Source of the DNA: Laburnicola sp. R22_1
Taxonomy: Eukaryota > Ascomycota > Dothideomycetes > Pleosporales > Didymosphaeriaceae
Direction: 5' to 3'
Length of the DNA stretch: 64,000 bases
NCBI GenBank assembly: GCA_014281115.1
Contig: JACONQ010000013.1
Location: forward strand, 796,501 to 860,500
Position 1 is the stretch's first letter, and every line of letters starts with the position of its first letter. A model generated the notes under the pieces. The model had not been told where the DNA came from and made no database searches. It worked only from the letters and a program-made list of their open reading frames with translations. The translations under genes were made by a program, and so were the position numbers. Of the stretch, positions 1 through 11,045 are shown in pieces.

Positions 1-657
1 CTCGACCGCTTGCGCCTCATCCGGCACGTCTGCTTCAGCATCCCCGTACCCAGCGATATTAGCGCAGCTGGAAGCCTTCTTCGCCAAATGAACCAATACA
101 TCAAAGAATCCGACGCATACGAGGAATATGTCGGCAACGCGGACATAGGCCGTAATTACATGACTCTGACCCAACACCCACAGTACTTCATCGGAGGCAT
201 CAGCGATCTAAACACCATCATCACCCTCCGCAAACTCACCACCCCGCTCACCAACGCCGGATCCACTTACACATCTAAACTCGTTCTCTTTGTTCCCAAC
301 ACGGAGCGCTTCACGTGCAAGTTGAAATGGTTCTCCAGCGTCATGCACGGTCTCGGGGTTCAGATCCACTATGTGGGGAACAATACCCTGGATGATAGCA
401 CCCGCAGTTATGCGTCTACCACCTGGCACCAGAAGTTCCAGAAGAAGGACTTCAAGGAAGAGGATAGAATGGTTGTTCAGTATGATGACAACGGCCAGAC
501 GGAGGCGTATCGCCGTGCGTTGGAGATGTGCCCGGAGTTGGAGAAACGGCCGCGTCCGAAAGTTTGGTCCTATATGCGGACGGATTGTCGGAGGGACACG
601 GCGCGCTGGTTCGATTATGTTCCTGAAGGTGGGGGTATTCCTGCTTCCTACGTGTAG
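1..657 (+). CDS. Hypothetical protein, 3' end only
   Basis: The frame is open from the first base of the window to a TAG at 655-657, so this is the C-terminal part (about 218 residues) of a gene that begins to the left. I do not recognise a family. The protein is soluble-looking, without a membrane segment or a Cys/His cluster, rich in Tyr, Arg and Thr, and has an acidic/basic stretch (KKDFKEEDRM) in its second half. Codon use is GC-rich at third positions, like the P450 and dioxygenase genes and unlike the AT-rich half of the window, which supports real coding. Overlapping frames on both strands are shadows. No intron is needed in the visible part. Function unknown. Confidence 0.6.
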   Translation, partial: LDRLRLIRHVCFSIPVPSDISAAGSLLRQMNQYIKESDAYEEYVGNADIGRNYMTLTQHPQYFIGGISDLNTIITLRKLTTPLTNAGSTYTSKLVLFVPNTERFTCKLKWFSSVMHGLGVQIHYVGNNTLDDSTRSYASTTWHQKFQKKDFKEEDRMVVQYDDNGQTEAYRRALEMCPELEKRPRPKVWSYMRTDCRRDTARWFDYVPEGGGIPASYV

Positions 658-2454
658 GAAGCGCTTGGGAAGTGGACCGCGGAAGATGTGCCCTGACGTT
701 GGAGGATCCTCGACGATGGAAAGCGCAAGGAATTGCGTGCGGTTATGCAAGTATTCGGTCAGTTCACGACCTATCTGGGAAAGTCACGGCGAAGTCAGGC
801 ATCTTTGGCTGTCTTTCCTCTGTTCGATATTTCTTTAAAGTCTTGACCACGGGCCATCTACTCGGTGGAATGTTGGCTGAACTGTATATTATTATGTAAG
901 AATGCCACTGTACCTTCGGTAAATCTGTGATGCTTGATGCTCCTGAGTTTTGGTCACCCATCCGCCATCCGCCATAGGTCAACCCTCATCCGTTATCCGT
1001 CATCTGTCATCGTGACTAAGTCATGTCTGTCATCCAATCTAAATCTCTCCTACCAGAAATTATTCCCCACAGCACTAGCCAACAGGCAGTAAAACGGACC
1101 TTGCTCACAATCACCGCCTACGCCGTGATAACGCGTTCTCACTCCTGAGGGTTCGATATATATATGCTCAAGTCGGTATGATTTGCTCATGGCGTTTCGG
1201 GAACTGCTACTGGCATCCCTGGTATACAACAATCCATCCGCCGTCTCTAACAGAAACACATAAGAAATTCCACACCAGATGGGTGAGTATTTCGCAATCT
1301 TAAGGCAACTGGAAAGGTTAGACACTTCATGTGACGATTCTGCATGTTGAGAGACATACCTAAGCCTTCTTTGACGGTACACGTGCTCCGTATGCAAGTT
1401 TGTATCGCAGTGTTGATCGGCTTATTGATACAAATGCATGCCGTATCCCTAGGCTGGCACTGAATTTGGGCTCTGAGATTTATCTCGAGACATGTTGTCT
1501 TTGTGAGTTCAGTAAATAGTCTGTTGCAATACATGCATGAGCGGTATACTCACTGCGCATATTGGCAGGTCGTCTTGCGCATTCACTGGCTGCGCAACAC
1601 TCAAAAGAGCCAGGCCCACACTAAGGATTTCCCGGCACCGCATTCTGGCTTACGGCTGACGCAGAACAGAAGTGGGACGGGAATTGCGCCTCTGGGCACT
1701 AATTCAAAGGATCCTCAAAGGGTACCGACATTCAAACAATAATTGGATGGAGAACCCACAATTTACATGAGTCCCGCCGCAGGATATACGTTGCGTCTTC
1801 CAGTGGCGGTCATCATAGTTTGGTGGTCTTTCTTTCGATCGGTTGCCTGCGGAGGTCAAGAACTCGGTCTTCGGACTCAAATGGCTACCAATAGCATTCG
1901 AATTCTCTACCTAAGGATAAAGATACAGTAGATATCTGATCTCACCTTGGACCCTTTTGTGGCTTGACGGACTTAACTTTGTTTATGTGTCAGTGAGCGT
2001 ACCTGGCTGAAATTCTTACTGTACCTGTAGGTGCAATGCGGGTTCGCTCGATGCAAGAGCCAATAAATCAAGTGAGAAGTCAAGCCCGGAAGGATTGAAT
2101 AGCATAAGGCTTCAATTCACAAGGTAAATAGAGGAAGGAACCAACACACGTCACTGTACTGTGCAGGCCCATATAGCTATGGGGATTGCTGAGAGGCATA
2201 TCATCTCGCGCCCGCGGCTCGACCCGACCATCAGCCTGATTACCAATAATTAAGTTCCAGCGTGGATTCTAACGCAAGTTCGAGGTCTTCGATGCAGACC
2301 CGTTGAGTACTTTGTTGAGTTTTACACAGTGCACAGTTTGAAGTTGACGATTGTGCGCGTCATGCTTCGGCTCCCCACTGGGGTTGATCCCAATCGCGCC
2401 CTTTTGTTTTACGTACTTTGGCTGTTGAACCTTGGTTGTGCTTGCTGTTAAGTC
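658..2454. other. Intergenic, no gene seen
   Basis: No reading frame here shows recognisable protein similarity or the codon bias of the neighbouring genes; open frames are under 120 codons and overlap on both strands. No tRNA or rRNA was recognised. Confidence 0.6.
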
Positions 2455-2513
2455 TCATAATCTGTAAAATGTTAGGTCGACTATAAACGGATATGAATGA
2501 ATAAATAAAAAAA
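2455..2513 (+). repeat. Dispersed short repeat, copy 1
   Basis: Carries the core AGGTCGACTATAAACGGATA from 2474, followed by ATGAATGAAT and an A-rich tail. The same core with the preceding TAATCT..TAAAA occurs at 9160-9208 (plus), and a shorter inverted copy lies at 8480-8513. The A-rich (GAAT)-type tail would fit the 3' end of a non-LTR retroposon; a terminal inverted repeat of a small DNA transposon is the alternative. Confidence 0.5.
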
Positions 2514-2588
2514 TAGCGCAAGTTCTTCACATACTTGATTTCGCCGGGGTGTCGTCGCTTGACGCTGGCTAACCCGGTGCAACCGACC

Positions 2589-2809
2589 ATACCATTACCA
2601 TGACGCGTCACATGTACTTACAGCGTGTGAGTATGGAGTAGTTACTAACATGTGCACGGGCATAGTGCACCTAACTAATACAACTAATATCACGTGACTT
2701 ATTACGTGATTGATGACTAAGCGTTATATACGCTTTACTATGGCTGGCTGACGTCCCTCACAGTGAAAATAGCCAAAAGGAAAATATATATATATATACC
2801 ATTACCATG
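2589..2809 (+). mobile_element. Short retroposon R, copy 1, with 14-bp target duplication
   Basis: A body of about 190 bp (2603-2795) ending in an AAAATATATATATATA tail is bounded by perfect 14-bp direct repeats ATACCATTACCATG at 2589-2602 and 2796-2809. A long TSD plus an A/T-rich tail is what LINE-type target-primed insertion leaves, so this is a SINE or a 5'-truncated LINE. I see no convincing Pol III A or B box, so which of the two is open. A second copy, differing in the aligned parts almost only by transitions, lies at 61452-61473 plus 63349-63490, where element E split it. Confidence 0.65.
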
Positions 2810-3681
2810 TCCTCATTCTCAACACGAATTAAGAAGGCAAAGACAGTTGTACCGAGCATAAAATATCGACGATGGGCTGTCTACGATTGTTCGTCCCCAC
2901 ATTTTAGAAATAGCCGAATTCTGACAGACGGCTTGGTATTGCGTGGTCATATTTTCTGTCACCTTTTGCCTTGACGATATGACTATTTCTGGTAGTTATT
3001 TGCACTGATGAAATAACACTCCCGATGTACGGAGTCCGTTGTAGATTCTCTCGTGTCATTCGGTTGGCACCTGGATTCGCTCAATAGTCTCCCCAGCCGA
3101 GGTCCAGCTCCATATTGGAAGACATATGCGAGGATATATTTGAGTGACCTTTTTCTCAACCTCCTCTCTACTGAAGGGAGCTGTGGTCACGACTGAACTG
3201 ATGGACTCAAGTTAAACTCCAATTCTAAGCATGAAGAGCAACTGTGCACAGACAGGTAGAAGAATTCTCACCTTCGAATACGACATGGTCGCCGAATTGT
3301 GCAACGTTCCCCGGTCATAATTCTGACCGCTTAGCATAGTTCCCTTGAATAGAGTCGGTCGGATACCAATCGCCTGGGTCTGGCGGTGGCTTTCCACGTG
3401 TTTAGTGTACACAAGCTCTCCTTTACCTCGTAAACCCATAAAAGCCCAGTTTCGGGGACCGATCAAACATCTCAATTTGGCATAGTGACGAGAATCTCAA
3501 CTCCGTGGCTGTGGAAAGAATATCACCCCATTACACATGGCGTATTTCACAGTCCGTAGTCCGCATACGGGTTGTTCTTGTGAGTCGTTACACAGAGTAT
3601 TTCCATTCGAAAGCGAGCACCTCACCAGGCTTTCAAATTCTTGCCTTTTTTTCTGTGTCTTCCTTCTGAGCAGGGTTAACA
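2810..3681. other. Intergenic region upstream of the P450 gene
   Basis: 872 bp without a recognisable coding region. It should contain the promoter of the P450 gene. I cannot point to a specific TATA box or regulator site. Confidence 0.5.
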
Positions 3682-5474
3682 ATGGCGTTTCTGCAAGACA
3701 TGCTCCTTGGTGCTGGCCCCAGACAATGGCTCACCATCTATCTCCCCGTCGCTTTTGTTGCGTACTGGACTGCCTGGATCATTTATGCACGAACTCTCCA
3801 TCCGCTGGCAAAGATCCCGGGCCCTTTCTGGCCTTCAATCTCTCGAACATGGATCATGTACCGAATGTACACTGGAAACATTCAAAAGTACCAGCGTCAC
3901 TACCATGAGAAGTATGGACCAATTATCCGTATAGCGCCCAACGAGGTGGCGGTTGCCGATCCGACGGCTGTTTCCAAAATCTATCCGCTTCAGAAGCCGA
4001 ATCAGAAGACGGACTGGTATCACGCATGGCGCCCGGCGTCCTTGGACTCTCGAACGGATTTGTTCACCGAGACTGACGAGAAGACGCATACATCTTATAG
4101 GCGCATAGTTGGTAGTGTGTATGGGCTGAGTAGTGTGCTCAAGAATGAAGGGTCTATCGATGCCGTACTGAACCTGTTTGTGCAGAGGATCGGGGAATTT
4201 GCGGACAGGAAGGAGGCCTTCGACTTTGGGCAGTGGTTAGAAATGTTTGGTGAGTGAACGCAGCTGGGAGAACAGAATGTTAACCTTGCTGAAAGTATCA
4301 CATTTTAGCGTTTGAGAACGTTGGAACATGCATCTTTGGCAAACAATTCGGCTTTTTACAGAACAGACATGATCACGGAGGGTATATCAACGCCGTGCAC
4401 ACCGCGACGCCATTTCTGGGTATAATTACCGTAACACCTACTTACATGCGCCCATTTGTTGGACTGGCTGCCCCTCTCATTCCCAAATTGTTGAAGGCAG
4501 TCATGGCTTTTGACGGAATGCGAGTTACATCTGAACGTGAGTTGAAGGATGCCATTGCAAGAACAGAGGAAGATACCTCGAAGCGAAATGATTTCATGTC
4601 GCAATTTCTTTCGATCGTGCAGGATAGAGGAGACAAAGTGAACTTCACGACTAAGGAAGTTAGCTCGGAAGCTTGGGTCGCAATGTAAGTTGTACGAACC
4701 CTGAACAAATATCGCGGCCTACTGTCCTACAGAAGGTTCCTTCGGTCCTCAACTGTGGGCTAGATGCGAGAATTCAATGAGCCGTAGAACTAGTAACGCA
4801 TCGCTAACAGAAATCAGCACCGCAGGCGCAGACAGCACCTCCATCCTCCTCCGCACAGTCTTCTACAAACTCATGCAGAACCCTCGAGTCCTTGACCAGG
4901 TCCGCGCCGAAGTCGATGCCGCCTTCGAAAGTGGCGCCCTCTCCCATCCAGTCCAGCACAGCGATCTCAATAAACTCGAATATCTCTCCGCCGTCATCAA
5001 AGAATGCACTCGGATCTTCCCCAGCTTCCAAGTTACCATGCCACGTCATGCTCCAGCCGAGGGCTTCGATCTTTGCGGCTACCATATCCCCGCCGGCTAC
5101 CGTGCAGGCATGAACCCCGCTGTCGTGCTGTTCGACAAGAGCGTCTTTGGTGAAGATGCAAGAGAGTTCAAACCAGAGAGATGGATGGAGAGCGAAGCGA
5201 AGAACCACGCTATGGACAAGGCGATGATTAATTTTGGAGCTGGAACGAGGACCTGTATAGGAAGAAATGTAAGTTTTGCTATTGGCTTTTGGGCAATTGT
5301 TCTTGGCTAACTTTCATCGAGCTGGCACTTGCTCAGGCGTTCAAAGTGTCAGCTAGTATACTGCGAGAATTCACGTTTGAGATGGCGCATGACCGACCTT
5401 GGCAGACGTACAATGCTGGTTTTCGTGGCCAGTATGATGTTATCTGCAACTTTAGGCGGAGGCAATTGTCGTAG
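3682..5474 (+). CDS. Cytochrome P450 monooxygenase, four exons
   Basis: Inferred exons 3682-4249, 4309-4684, 4794-5268 and 5322-5474 give 523 residues, the usual P450 length. Donors are GTGAGT, GTAAGT and GTAAGT. The acceptor of intron 2 is the least certain: TAG at 4793 keeps frame, and TAG at 4763 or 4787 would too. Seen: an N-terminal membrane anchor (about residues 15-36), a proline-rich hinge (KIPGPFW), the I-helix AGADST (325-330), the K-helix ECTR (385-388), FKPERW, and the heme loop FGAGTRTCIGRN with Cys469 as axial thiolate. It is therefore a class II, ER-anchored oxidase needing a P450 reductase. The substrate cannot be read from sequence; the layout resembles the pisatin-demethylase-like fungal P450s. 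The dioxygenase and transporter scrap nearby hint at specialised metabolism. No stops or frame breaks are seen. Confidence 0.93.
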
Positions 5475-6754
5475 TGGTATGGAAGCTCATACACGGTGTG
5501 ATAAAAGGTACTTTTTGGCTCAAGATATGCAGAACAGGTAGCACGATTATTCTTTGAAGAGTAATGGTTTTGACATTCAGTCGGCTGCTTCTATACCACA
5601 TCCAACTTTGCACATGCTGTAAAATAGCTGGCTTGTATAAGGGAAAAAACTTCTGGATTGCACTGTGTGAAAGGAAGTTCAAAATTACGATCTATTACCG
5701 AGTCCAACACTGGATACTCGTGAATTGGGTTGCCCCCAAGATGCACAACACTCTCTCCAAGCTCTGAACCTAGAGCTATACAATGCTAGACTCCACCTAT
5801 ATTTCTATGAAATCCAAAGGAGGGAGCGTTAACAGTATCAGAATTCCCACTACCGAGGAAAACATCTTGGTATTAGACACTATTCACCCAGAGTCGTCTA
5901 TACTCTCTCCTTTCCAAGGTTGTATATATTATCCCTGTACTCTCTTTGCCACTATCCCAATAACCTCTATCTACCCAGCCCTACCATCCCTTTCAGTATC
6001 CCCCTCGCCACTTTTTGCTTCCTCTCCGACTACAACGCACACATGCCCCATCATCCCATCCCTTGTCTCCCTCAGGTTCTCTCGCGCTCTTCCTGCGACC
6101 CGGTCGCGCATCATCCACGACTTCATCGTCGCTCTGAATCTTCTCATCGACCTCAATCCAGTCGTGTTTGCAGAGCTCGGTGAAGGCGGGGTGGATGCTG
6201 GGTCTTGGGAGCGTAGGTTGAGAATTTTATGGGAGGGGCAGTGGCATGGTTTTTTAGCACTTGATGCGTTGTAGTAGACTCTATAAACAAGGCAGCGATT
6301 CATGTAGGCGTATTGCGAGGATGTTGCCGGTATATTTTTGTATAGCGTGCGTGTGTAAATGGTTTAGCGGATGAACGCGGTAGGATAGGTTTGTGGTATT
6401 TGGCGTTGTTGAAGGAGGGGTAACAAGTTTTGATTGAGTGCTTAAGTTAGCTTTGGGAATGCAGGATTCAAATGTTTCTTGATGAATGTTTTAGTGATGG
6501 ATTATCCTAAGATTTTATTGACTTGACATAGTTGGTGAATTGCTATCTATTCACGCCATGCACTAAACCGCATGTTAAGAATTCATAATGTCCATTTTTA
6601 GACAGATATCGCATGTATTTAGACAAACGTTTAATCTGAGATCTTAAACTATAGCACTAAGCAAAAATGATGCAGCCTTATTGTAGGATAATTTAGTATT
6701 GTATATAATGTCTTACGTCTGTAAGAATAGAATAACCTTAAGAGTAAAGATTCT
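5475..6754. other. Intergenic, with one doubtful ORF
   Basis: An ATG frame at 5783-6274 (+) could give 163 residues, but its N-terminal half is low-complexity Pro/Ser/Thr sequence, the opposite strand is also open over 5971-6303, and no family is recognised. I do not call it a gene. The stretch from about 6420 becomes AT-rich and leads into the minisatellite. Confidence 0.45.
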
Positions 6755-6990
6755 CAAAATATAGCTGCTTAAGAAGTAGAGCTGCTTAAAAAACAAAGCT
6801 GCTTTTAAAATAGAACTGCTTAAAAAATACTACTACTTTAAAAACAGAGCTACTTCAAAAATAGAGCTACTCTAAAAAATAGAGCTACTCTAACAACAGA
6901 GCTACTTTAAAAATAGATCTCTTAAAAAACAGAGCTGCTTAAAAATAGAACTGCTTAAAAAACAGAGCTACTTGAAAACGAAGCTGTTTA
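6755..6990. repeat. Minisatellite, 16-18 bp unit, about 14 copies
   Basis: Degenerate tandem units of the form AAAAACAGAGCTGCTT run without interruption. Units differ mostly by C/T and A/G swaps (GCTGCTT against GCTACTT, ACAGAGC against ATAGAGC) and by the length of the A run. The unit length is not a multiple of three and the frames hold stops, so it is not coding. It lies between the P450 and the membrane-protein gene, about 230 bp beyond the latter's stop codon. Confidence 0.85.
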
Positions 6991-7220
6991 GAGAACGTAG
7001 CCTGCCCTTGCTTCGCAGACACATTCGTTAACATTGACAATCATGTACACCTCTCAAAAAAACTTCTACTTTTGCCTAGAATCCTAGTAAAGCAGCCAGT
7101 AAGTCTTAAAAATCCTCGCAATTGCTCAGCGCTAATGTCGTTCAAAGGTCATAAAAACTATCTATATGATACACTCCGCCCATATCCTTAACAGGTCCTA
7201 CCCGCCACAAACAATCACCG

Positions 7221-8397
7221 CTACTCCGGCGGAACTTCATACGCAGCCGTTTGCCGTATCCCCTTCTGGCTCGAATCGTCATCCGTCGCCTCGTCCTTCC
7301 CTATTCTAGTCGCGTGCAATGTACTCGTACCACCCCAGTTTGCGGAAGCCGCCCGCGACCTCCGGCTCATATCACACAGCGCGAAAATTGGTGAAATTCT
7401 CGGTTCCAATTCATTTACCTCGCTCGGCCCGCTCTCAGAAATCATGCTGGCCATCCTTTTTTTCGGAAGTAGCACCCCTATGACGGGTACGCAGGCGCAG
7501 AGGATGCTGATAGAGGCCTCGACCGTCGACCAGACGACCGGGTTGACGTAGTCCCATGTAAGGTCGGTGGTGCCGAGGGACATGAGCTTGACGAGGCGCA
7601 CGATGCCGAATGCCGTCTCGCTAAGAGGGGTAAGTAAAAAGTCTGTGGATTGGACTGGAGGAGAACGAACCTTGCTCCTGGAAGCAGGATAAACAGAACC
7701 GGTATCTTCTTGCGCATTGGAAGGTAGAGCTGCCATATGAGATAGATAGGTACCGTGAGAATAAGGGCATCCAGCACAACGTTTGACACATTGGTTCCGA
7801 TCAGAAACATCCGGATGTTGAGGCAATTGCTCCGGTCGCCCGTCGGGTCCCATGCGTCCTTGACAGGATCACATTGAAGGATTGAGCCCATGAGTGTGGC
7901 GAAGGTCCACAGCAGAGAGAGAACTATCAGTGCGTAACAATAGAAGCGATAAGCGGGATAAATACCAAAGATCCGAATGTACAAGAAACAGATGCTCATT
8001 CTGACGGGCCCGATTATGAACGGGTACAGGATCTCAACGCCGTAGATGTACTTGAGGAAGTCCTCCATTTGCGTCGGGTACCCGAACTGCAGCACCCACA
8101 ACATATGTCGTCCAGCGCCATATTTGACACCCAGAAAGTTCGCGCCGCACATTACCACGAATGGAACCTTCCGACCTTGTTAGTAGATATGGAAAGACGG
8201 AACGAACCATGGCATACCCAGGCGCAGAAGACTAACCAGTCGTCGAACCAAAACGCAAAGCCCGCCTTGCGCCGCGCATAGAACCTCAGGCACACCCCGA
8301 AGGTGGCCATTAATAGGAGGACAATGGTAGAGGCGTGTATACTGGCTGCCTGCGAGGCATAGATGTCGAAGCCTGGAGGCGGCGTGGGGAGGGACAT
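7221..8397 (-). CDS. Fungal rhodopsin-type (PTH11-like) integral membrane protein
   Basis: Three exons on the minus strand: 8397-8218, 8167-7671 and 7620-7221, giving 358 residues. Introns start GTATGC (a CTAAC branch site is visible) and GTTCGT and end in AAG and TAG; both junctions keep frame. The ATG at 8397 gives the usual short acidic-poor lead before the first membrane helix; the upstream ATG at 8490 would add 31 unlikely residues. Family marks: LRFYARRKAGFAFWFDDWLV after helix 1 (the Arg-Phe and Asp-Asp-Trp signature), several hydrophobic helices, CDPVKDAWDP in a loop, and VPIYLIWQLYLPMRKK. The C-terminal tail of about 90 residues is polar and probably cytoplasmic. Such proteins are seven-helix surface or endomembrane proteins; some act in host-surface sensing and many sit in metabolite clusters with unknown roles. 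No lesions seen. Confidence 0.88.
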
Positions 8398-8479
8398 GAT
8401 GCTCAAAAAGCGCAAAGCAGAACTGGTGGGGACTGGAAAGACACTTGGAGGACGAGATCGCCAGGTCCTGAGGACATCA

Positions 8480-9208
8480 TTTTCATTCATTCATATCAGT
8501 TTATAGTCGACCTGATCTTTCACCGATGATGAGACTCAACAGCACAAGGTTCAACACCCAAAGTACGTAAAAAAAGGGTGCCGATCGGTCGGGACATCAA
8601 ATTGTCGGTACCGCGTGTTCGGTTTGTCGCTCCGGACATGGAATTGTCGGGACCTCGTGTTCGGTATGTCGATCCGGTTCGTCCATCCTTCAGTTTAAAG
8701 ATACAGCCCCCACCGTAGACACCTCGGGTGCAACCATAGCTACGGCTGACTCCACTGGAACAGGTAAATGCCCCGAACTTTATTATCTTTTGGCTTCGAG
8801 TTTCGCATTGTGGAAGTGGGGGAAATGCTATTAGTCAGATCGAACTCCTTCTGCATACCGACGGCGACCTGGGTAGACGGCACTCTATTATCCATTTCTG
8901 CTATTCATACAGCCAACAAATGGGCACATTTTAGTCGCGTCCTGGAGACATGCGCTACCGACATGAGTGGGTCGTTGATAGCAAGAGAAAAGGGCAAGGC
9001 TGGTGGATCGGGAGCGCACCGCGGTCCGCAATGCAGCGTGCCGTCCGCCCCACTATCCAAGATTTCGGGTTCGTTATCCCCGCTCTGTGATTTGCTCAAC
9101 GCCGCTTGGTACCACCACGCTTTGGGCAGGCGGGACGAATCGCAGCTTAACATCCTATAATCTATAAAAGCTTAGGTCGACTATAAACGGATATGAATGA
9201 ATGAAAAA
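8480..9208. repeat. Inverted repeat pair enclosing about 0.7 kb
   Basis: The left arm 8480-8513 (TTTTCATTCATTCATATC.., ending in TATAGTCGACCT) is the reverse complement of the right arm 9174-9208 with one or two mismatches. The pair could be the terminal inverted repeats of a small non-autonomous DNA transposon. Against this, the arm core recurs alone at 2474-2513 with an A-rich tail, so the pair may instead be two retroposon 3' ends in opposite orientation. No clear TSD is visible. The enclosed sequence has no recognisable gene. Confidence 0.5.
8589..8672. repeat. Tandem repeat, 42 bp x 2
   Basis: Two adjacent 42-bp units share GGACAT..AATTGTCGG.ACC.CGTGTTCGGT.TGTCG, with a partial third unit (TCCGGTTCG) after them. 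It is GC-rich and lies inside the inverted-repeat region upstream of the membrane-protein gene. Confidence 0.75.
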
Positions 9209-9828
9209 CCGTCAAGACGCCTCGAACATGCGATCGCCCAGTCGAGATGCTGGTGGCGTGCTGCAACCCGCTGTCCAGGTTTTGCTCCATCTTGAAGCAG
9301 CGTAATCATAGCAACGATTTGCTCGTCTTTCGCATTGACGAACCTCGACGGCTACTAACATGGGGCTTGTGGCGAGTTTGATATTCTCCGCCGTTGTCGC
9401 CTTGGTGCTGACCGCCCTGTAGGGCGCCTTCTGGAGACTCTACCTTATCTCTCAGCCGTTACCTTGAGGGATGAATTTTGTTTAATCAAACTCCAATTCT
9501 CCATAGCCGAAGGTTAATATGCTTTGCGGTTCGGTACGAGTACGGTCCCGCAAAAATAGCTGCATCTGCAGTGAACCAGACCCATTAGCGCAGTGCGGGG
9601 GAAAACGTACGATCGGTCGCTATTCTCTATCTGTTCCGTTATTTTGGTCCTGTCTGGTCCAAGAATGATCCTCTACGCAACTCTGGATGATGCGATCGTT
9701 ATGATCGAACTGCGTCAACACGTATTGTCTTGTCGCTAACCCAAGCACTCTTAAGCACGCAAGGCCAACGTTTTGGAACTATTCTAGCACTTTCGTCTTG
9801 AAGTATATCAGTATTGCATCTCTCAATT
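9209..9828. other. Intergenic region upstream of the dioxygenase gene
   Basis: 620 bp with no recognisable coding region or RNA gene. It should hold the dioxygenase promoter; no specific site can be supported. Confidence 0.5.
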
Positions 9829-11045
9829 ATGGCTCCGGGAATTCTTTCTGATTCCAACCACGATCTCGACTTCAACGAGAAGTTCTACCCTGTTACTTTC
9901 CCCAACAATATACCTGTCATTGATCTGCCCAAGATCAGTCTGGCGAAACTTCTCACGGGGGATGAAGATGAAACGACACGTTTATTTGATGTCTGCAAGG
10001 ACGAAGGCTTTTGCTATCTGAAGTTAACGGATCATCCTGATGGCATTAAATTGGCCAAAAAGGTACAGAGGGTTCATGAAGTCGCTAAAGAGTTCTATGA
10101 GTTGCCGATCGAGGAGAAGTTCAAGTTCAAGTTGAGGCCGGTTGAGACCGGACTGTTGGATACCGGGTACGTCTGACTGGGGATGCGTATTCTGTATGCG
10201 TAGTTTGACTGACAGCTCCAATAGTTATCGTAACACTGGCGTTGGCACGGATGGTAATCCCAACAAAATGGAGATGGGTCAACGTAAGCCTCTACCAACG
10301 AACCTCAATGCAGAACCGACACTGACCTTCCTCTCCCCCAGATCTCGCAGGCTGGCTTCTTCGCAAACTACGACGACCCCCTCCCCGCCGTCTTCGAACG
10401 CCACGCCGACCTCTTCAAGAACATCCTGCGCGACGCCAACAAGCTCCAAAACGTTATCCTCTCAGTCCTCGAGAAGAAACTCCAGATTGCGCCGGGAACA
10501 TTCACCTCGATCCACCGCCTCGACCAAATGTCCGGCGACTTCTGCCGCATCATCAACTGCCCCGCCCCCAAGAACGGGAAACCGCACGCTGACCCCGCTA
10601 TGGTCGGCCACCTCGATGCCGTCAGCGTCACCCTCCTCTTCTGCTGGCAACGCGGCCTGCAAATCACCAACGCGCCCAACATCTACAAGCGGCTCGATAC
10701 GGACCTCGACCCCGAAGAGAGCTGGGGCTTTGTGCCGCCCATGCCTGGGCATGTGATCCGCAATCTGGGGGATGCCCAGGTGTGATGCATATCATGTCGA
10801 ATGGGCTGCTGAATTCCGGAAAGCATAGGGTGGTGACGCCGCCTGGGGAGCAGGCTAATCATCAGAGGATTAGCGTGTTGCTGATGGCGAGGCCGTGGGA
10901 GGAGGTACTACTCAAGACGGTGGATAGTCTGCTTGTCAGGAAGGGCGAGTATTTGGACGAGGTAATTACGGCCAAGGAGTGGGGGAGAGAGAACGTGCTG
11001 AGGATCATTAACAAATTGGATGAGGCCAAGGTTTCCAAGGACTAG
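9829..11045 (+). pseudogene. 2-oxoglutarate/Fe(II) oxygenase (isopenicillin-N-synthase-like), frame broken twice
   Basis: Exons 9829-10166, 10225-10283 and 10342 onward. The ATG at 9829 starts MAPGILSDSN. Exon 1 has the DIOX_N part (FPNNIPVIDLPKISL, DEGFCYLKL, EFYELPIEEK). Exon 3 has the jelly-roll core: GHLDAVSVTLLF supplies the first His and Asp of the iron triad (10608-10616), PPMPGHVIRNLGDA follows, SGKHRV gives the second His (10823), and QRISV gives the Arg-x-Ser pair that grips 2-oxoglutarate. The frame fails twice. Exon 2 ends one base past the codon needed to join exon 3 in frame (an extra C before GTAAGC), and at 10783 a TGA interrupts with the rest continuing one frame away. The two shifts cancel, but the piece between them carries the active site. 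All catalytic residues survive, so decay is recent or the sequence has errors. Substrate unknown; a secondary-metabolite oxidation is plausible beside the P450. Confidence 0.8.

Noticed and set aside
5783..6274. 163-residue ORF as a gene
   Set aside because: Low-complexity Pro/Ser/Thr half, opposite strand also open, no family recognised.
6755..6990. CRISPR-like array
   Set aside because: Units are directly adjacent with no spacers and are degenerate, in a eukaryotic genome; it is a minisatellite.
8768..9160. 130-residue ORF as a gene
   Set aside because: Lies inside the inverted-repeat region, overlaps an open frame on the other strand and shows no family motif.
9829..11045. A fourth intron in the dioxygenase to repair the break at 10783
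   Set aside because: A GTGTGA..AAG intron would delete the conserved SNGLLNSGK segment just before the iron-binding His.
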